From Nomia melanderi (taxonomy: Eukaryota > Arthropoda > Insecta > Hymenoptera > Halictidae), in assembly GCF_051020985.1 (NCBI RefSeq), contig NC_135007.1, positions 11,745,501-11,809,500 on the forward strand: DNA of 64,000 nucleotides, in the 5' to 3' direction. The notes below the pieces were generated by a model. The model saw only the letters and a program-made list of their open reading frames with translations, was not told where the DNA came from and did no database searches. The position numbers were made by a program, and so were the translations under genes. Positions 59,461 to 64,000 of this stretch are shown here, in pieces; positions within the stretch are counted from its first letter, which is position 1; every line of letters starts with the position of its first letter.

Positions 59461-60715
59461 AATGTACAAATATTTATTTCTTCTTTATCAAGGATTTTGA
59501 TGTGCTAATGGTGAATCACATGAATTGTTAGATTTTTAAAAGATTCTTACTAAAATTATAGTTTCTTAAACTCACCGGTGTGCGTTTCAATAGAAGAATT
59601 ACGTTCCACGTTACTAACAATATAATTATATCGAGGAGGGCTCAGAAATGGCACAGGGAGCTCCGTCAATTCCCGATACCTTTTACTTTGTCGACTCGAT
59701 CGGCTTAACTTCTGAGAGACTCAATTGTACAGGGTCTTGGAAGCTATCGGCTTAGATATTGGAAGATCGGCGCAAACAGATTGCCGGCTGTTCCTCCCAT
59801 TCGTTCTTCATCGAGGCATTTTCATTGCGCGGGCCAATTGACAAGTTTCTTTCTGTTATTGTTTGGAACGCGCTGTGGCTCTTTTACAAATTCCCGCAAT
59901 TGACTTTCGCTGCGAATAAAACGCCCATTTTGCTCGTTCATAATCGAAGCCGGCCGAAGCAGATTATGCTAATTCCGGCGTTTTAAATAATCGCGCTTTC
60001 AATCGCGAATTACCGTGAATATCGAGAGCATATTCGTTCCGTGGCTTTTGTTACACAAAATTATTCGGTTTCCGCCGTGTTGAATTGTCAGGTCATATTA
60101 AACATATTCCTTTTATTATTCCGTATAATTATAATATATCAATCAATGAATTCGACATTAATAACCGAGAAGTATTCGACTGTGGATTTTATTGTCACCG
60201 AAACGCAGTGATATTATTAACAGAATTAAACCTCTCGGAAGCTGGAAAACTCTAACTATTCTTTTTCGACTTGCTTGAAACATGGAGATTCTTTCTTTGC
60301 CCCGCATTCGAGCTACAAATCCTCTCTGCCCGCTTTCCACCACTTTATTCAATCCTTCACAAACGTTTTCTCTCGTGCAACGCCTACGTGTTTCATATTC
60401 AGAACTTCATTTCACTTTCTGAGGTGTTGTACGGTGACCTCGTTAATTCATATCTTATTTCCTTTAATACACTTTCTTTCCGTTATTCTAAATTCTTTAA
60501 TTTCACGTCCCTTGCACCGTTAGATTCACGGGTTTCAGTGCTCTTGCCTTAGTTATTAATATCTGCAAACTGTTAAACATCCGAAATGATGTTATAAATA
60601 CTTTTACTTGAATACTGAACGAACATGTGCAAAAACCAGGAAATAAATCGTCACTTTTATAACGGTTACATATTCGTCGTATCGAATCGGTAGTTACAGA
60701 ATATTAATTGCACAT
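59461..60715. other. Non-coding, no supported gene
   Basis: Small frames (at most 93 codons) only. AT-rich with a short GC-rich part at 59,640-59,990. Confidence 0.45.
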
Positions 60716-61056
60716 GTATCAATTAACGAAGCTATTTTATTTCTATATCTCACATATTATTGTACTACACGAAGCATAGTATTAAACATCAATATTTCAA
60801 TATTCAATCAGTATCAATATTTCCTTTTTTGTCAATTTCAATGCAACAAATAATATCCTGTTTACTTATTAAAGAATTTACTCGTTTCTCCGTTTATCCC
60901 ACAGAAAGCCTGTCTTTTTACTTCTGACTATGTTGCGCAATAATTCCGCTAACCAAACCATTCATTTTCTCAATTTCTCTTCTCCGGATTAACCGCGCTG
61001 GCTCCTGAGCGACCGATACGTTGACCGAGAGTCGTCTCTCGGGCGCAAAGGGTTAA
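60716..61056. mobile_element. Family A MITE, 3' part
   Basis: Ends CTCGGGCGCAAAGGGTTAA. Interior at 60,716-60,820 (attaacgaagctattttatttctatatctcacatat) resembles other family A copies. The left terminus is absent, so the limit is approximate. Confidence 0.5.
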
Positions 61057-61680
61057 AAACCAGCTACAGCCGCGTTCGAAATGACTCGCGACGGAAGGAA
61101 GTAATTAATACCAGAAATTCCGGCGATATAAAAATGAAGTTACGTTTCAGGCTATAAATAATTAGTCCCGTGTCGTCGTAACGTTCGCCGCGGCTCCCAT
61201 AAATTCGGTGGGAACTTTTATCAGGCGATATTTCATTCGCGGGGAACGTTTATGCGGCTGATTTAAACGGCGCGAGGACGTCGCCGTCTTCATTTTTCCA
61301 CGAGCCCGCCCGGCCACCGGGCAATTTGTAAATAAGGTGGACATTAGTTACTTCACTCTCAAAGGGGTTCCTTAATCACTCTCCCGAGAGGGGATCCTGC
61401 GACGGAGACACGGAATAATTTAACGACCGCAAGGATTCGGAGCCGACCGTGGATACCCGTTTCAAAGAACCACTTAAAGGATCTATAACGTGGCGCGAGA
61501 TCATTCCCTAGGTAGTCAGCTTACGTGTCGTCTATTTCCCGACAGTTGACTGAGACGAAATTAGTGGTCGTTGATAAGAACATTGGAGACTTTAACGGGT
61601 TAAGCGCCATATCAGCCGCTGACGAACGACGCTTATGAATTACTTGGACATGCGAAGTAACCGATGTCGAATGAAAATGT
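61057..61680. other. Non-coding spacer
   Basis: No gene seen. It ends at the TTAA where the piggyBac-like element begins. Confidence 0.45.
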
Positions 61681-62562
61681 TTAACACTATTCCTACCGCG
61701 ACCAGTCAGATGACTGGTGTTTAGCACAACTTATATTTTTTAATATAGAACGAAGATAATAGCCAATTTGACAGTGTACAAATATAGTTTCTTTTATTTA
61801 GAAGTATATAATTTACATTTTATTCGTTTTCACCGCATTTTCTACAAATAGGTTTGCGATTGTACATTTCCCACACTCGTACTTTTTACATTTTAGACAG
61901 ATTTTGTTAGTCTCATTGTTTGTGCAATATCTTATTTGGCATGGTGTCGTTCGCGTGAACCCGTACTTGTATTTTTGATTTTCTTTGCCTAACTCTGGTT
62001 CTTTTTGATATTCAATGGCAAGTTCTGCCAATTGAAATAAAAATTCCTGCCTCGAAATCTCTTCTCCCGTAGATTCTTTATATAAAATCCATGCATTTAT
62101 CCGGGATAAATCTAGGATATTGAAAAATACCTGTAAAGGCCATCTCCGACATTTAGATTTCACCGATTTTACCGACGCCGATAGGCGAGCGAGAACTGTA
62201 AACACTTGGAAGTACCGTAAAGCAGTTCCTAAAAGGCACTTTTTGGCTAAAATCATGCCACAACTGCATTACCTTTCGTTTGCAACGACTTTATAGTATC
62301 GGAATTGAGTCTTTGAGAGAATACTACTACAAAAAGATATAAATCGTTCTACCGGTCAAATGACCGGTCGTGGTAGGTAAGACAGACTATAAATTTTTCT
62401 CAGAAAATAAACAATAAAAAGTGAGAATATTGAAAAATGTTTTATACATATATTTTAGGAAAAGTCGTGAAGTATAAAGGTGATTCAATTACGTTGTCTG
62501 TAGGAAATTCTAATCGAAATTTTAAAAACAGTCATTTGACTGGTCGCGGTAGGAATAGTTAA
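61681..62562 (-). mobile_element. Deleted piggyBac-like transposon, 882 bp
   Basis: TTAA lies at both borders (61,681-61,684 and 62,559-62,562). Termini are inverted: left CACTATTCCTACCGCGACCAGTC, right (reverse complement) CTATTCCTACCGCGACCAGTC, differing by two bases at the tip. A sub-terminal palindrome (accggtcaaatgaccggt at about 62,350) echoes the termini. The only coding remnant is the transposase C-terminus on the minus strand; the N-terminal and most catalytic sequence is deleted. It would move only with transposase supplied elsewhere. Confidence 0.85.
61813..62256 (-). pseudogene. piggyBac-type transposase, C-terminal fragment
   Basis: A 147-codon open frame inside the 61,681-62,562 element. 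Residues 37-56 read RRWPLQVFFNILDLSRINAW, matching the conserved region after the catalytic core of piggyBac transposases (RRWP, then FFN.LD...NA). Near the C-terminus Cys at 106, 111, 120, 123, 128 and 131 form the spacing of the cysteine-rich, zinc-binding domain that recognises terminal DNA. The N-terminal domain and the DDD catalytic residues are missing, and an in-frame stop lies just upstream of the first Met, so the ORF start is not the natural one. A full family member is several hundred residues. The frame is intact, which suggests recent deletion or retained function of the DNA-binding end; the former is simpler. Confidence 0.8.
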
Positions 62563-62779
62563 AACATTGCACTCGTATGTCATGCTGGAGGTGACAATAC
62601 ACAATATATAAAGATATAATATTAAATCATTCGATTGTACTGCATTATTATCGCACGTTCGTCCAGCTGAATGTCACCGCGTTAGGTAGCATTATTTATA
62701 ATGTAGGAATCTTTTCGCATAATCGTTTAATTGAGTGAAATATAGTAATCGGTGACCCTCGTGGCGTTCAACGTGTTAA
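62559..62779. mobile_element. Family D element abutting the piggyBac-like copy, 221 bp
   Basis: Shares the TTAA at 62,559-62,562 with its neighbour. The right end GGCGTTCAACGTGTTAA is family D; the left end (AACATTGCACTCGTATG) is diverged. Interior (gaatgtcaccgcgtt) matches 12,900-12,960. Confidence 0.55.
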
Positions 62780-64000
62780 CAGACGCTTCTTTCCACGTTG
62801 AATTGAAAATTCATGGGTAAACTTCCATGTTAGTTGAGGGAAAACAGTCGGCAACTGAAATTGCAGGTTTATAATGAAGAGGAATTGTTTAATGCGGTAT
62901 GGTTCCATATTCTCCGATGTTTTGCAGGTTCTAATAACATAGGGATACAATGTAACTGGGTCGAATTTTGTTTGTAATCACCGTGTCCGCTATTATTTCT
63001 CGTCCCGCGAATAACATGCGCCGGATTAACTTGCCGATTTGATAAATGAGTTCGCCACTCGTAGAAAGTATCCGCGTTTCGCATTATTTGTTTTCATTTA
63101 TTCGCCGGGTTCCGCTGCGCGCAGAAGTTTTCTATTCTATATATGATTTCAGTGTTGCACAAACAGAGGCAGTCGAGTGTCGGATCGATACTGATAACGA
63201 GGGTGTCCCTTATTTCTTTCGTGTAACTTTATGTCAGTGCGATTTGTATGAAAATAATCCCACCAATTTGTCGGGATCATTTTCGCACGCGAACTTTGAT
63301 ACAGTGAAATTAAATAATACGATTATTATATTTCTAATTGGAATATTTTTTAACATTTTATATTTAACACATCGCGTGCCGACCAATTTTCAGAAAACTG
63401 AATTGTACGAATGGCAATTTTCAATGAGACTATACGTACAAAAATTCAGATATATTGTTATGTAATGTATTTTAAATAGATAATCAATTCGAATCAAATT
63501 TAATATTTTTTTAAATGTTGTGGTAAATAGAAATAGTAAGTGTCTTTATAAAAAAACGAGATTTCTCGTTACCAGTACGCAATGAGTGAAATTTCATGAA
63601 ACTTACGGATCTCCCATCGATCATAATTTACAAATTATTTTATCGCAAAGCGCTTAGTGTTGCAGAATGAAATATATTTAATCATTTCGTTACTTCATTT
63701 TCATTTTCTTCTGTTTTATATACGTTATATGTAGATCAGTGTGGGGAAATCGATCGTAGAAGGACAAACAGGCACGAGAAGAAAGTTCCCGAGGAAATTC
63801 CAGCAAGAAAGCTGACCGAATCGCCTCACCCCTTTCTCTCGGCGGCTTTTTGAATCGGGAACTCGATTGTTGACCGATCCGTCGAAGTGGATAAAGATAA
63901 GGGAGAAAAGATTCAGTGCGGATTCCGTGTTGCGGACGGTCCGCAACGCGGTCCGACTTGTTTTTCTCGTTCGGCACGTTTCACCTGACGGTTACGTCAT
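62780..64000. other. Non-coding, no supported gene
   Basis: The longest frame (63,046-63,465, 139 codons, +) has a mixed composition but no motif, no donor or acceptor and no Kozak-like context. I do not accept it as a gene, although it is the best leftover frame in this part. Confidence 0.45.

Noticed and set aside
63046..63465. 139-codon plus-strand frame
   Set aside because: Reads partly like a protein, but has no exon borders, no known motif and sits beside transposon debris. Kept only as a low-priority candidate.

Overview
The window is eukaryotic, almost certainly insect, and mostly non-coding. Coding signal is confined to short exons with consensus splice sites. CpG-dense GC-rich tracts alternate with AT-rich tracts, and short TTAA-flanked DNA transposons are abundant. 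That mix fits a hymenopteran such as a bee, but this is inferred from sequence style and not from an identified gene. I see no bacterial operons, rRNA, tRNA or CRISPR array.

Layout. Positions 1-24,000 are intergenic or intronic, with a hAT-type MITE at 612-968, several TTAA MITEs, and three copies of a roughly 213-bp repeat at 17,854-18,460 followed by two opposed CTCF-like motifs. Two phase-compatible exons at 24,596-24,830 and 25,965-26,382 (+) form the best-supported gene fragment, a 217-residue open frame of unknown family. Positions 26,400-42,600 hold repeat arrays, nested MITEs, an inverted repeat with 81-bp arms (37,818-38,001) and a promoter-like GA-rich tract near 40,800. A candidate first exon encoding an acidic N-terminus and one membrane segment lies at 42,822-42,914 (+). 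Positions 43,000-61,600 are non-coding, with minisatellites and segmental tandem duplications. At 61,681-62,562 is a deleted piggyBac-like transposon that keeps both ends and the C-terminal part of its transposase on the minus strand.

Most recognisable structure is mobile-element debris. At least four families of short elements end in TTAA and have inverted termini. For reference I call them A (termini CCCTTTGCACTCGAG), B (CACTAGAACTACCGAGCA), C (CCCTTTGAACTCTGTAGGCC) and D (CACGTTGAATGCC). TTAA target duplication is the hallmark of the piggyBac superfamily, so these are most simply non-autonomous piggyBac-like elements. Several are nested, which gives a relative insertion order. Most long open frames in the GC-rich parts show no conserved motif, no exon borders and no repeat-independent support, and are treated as chance.
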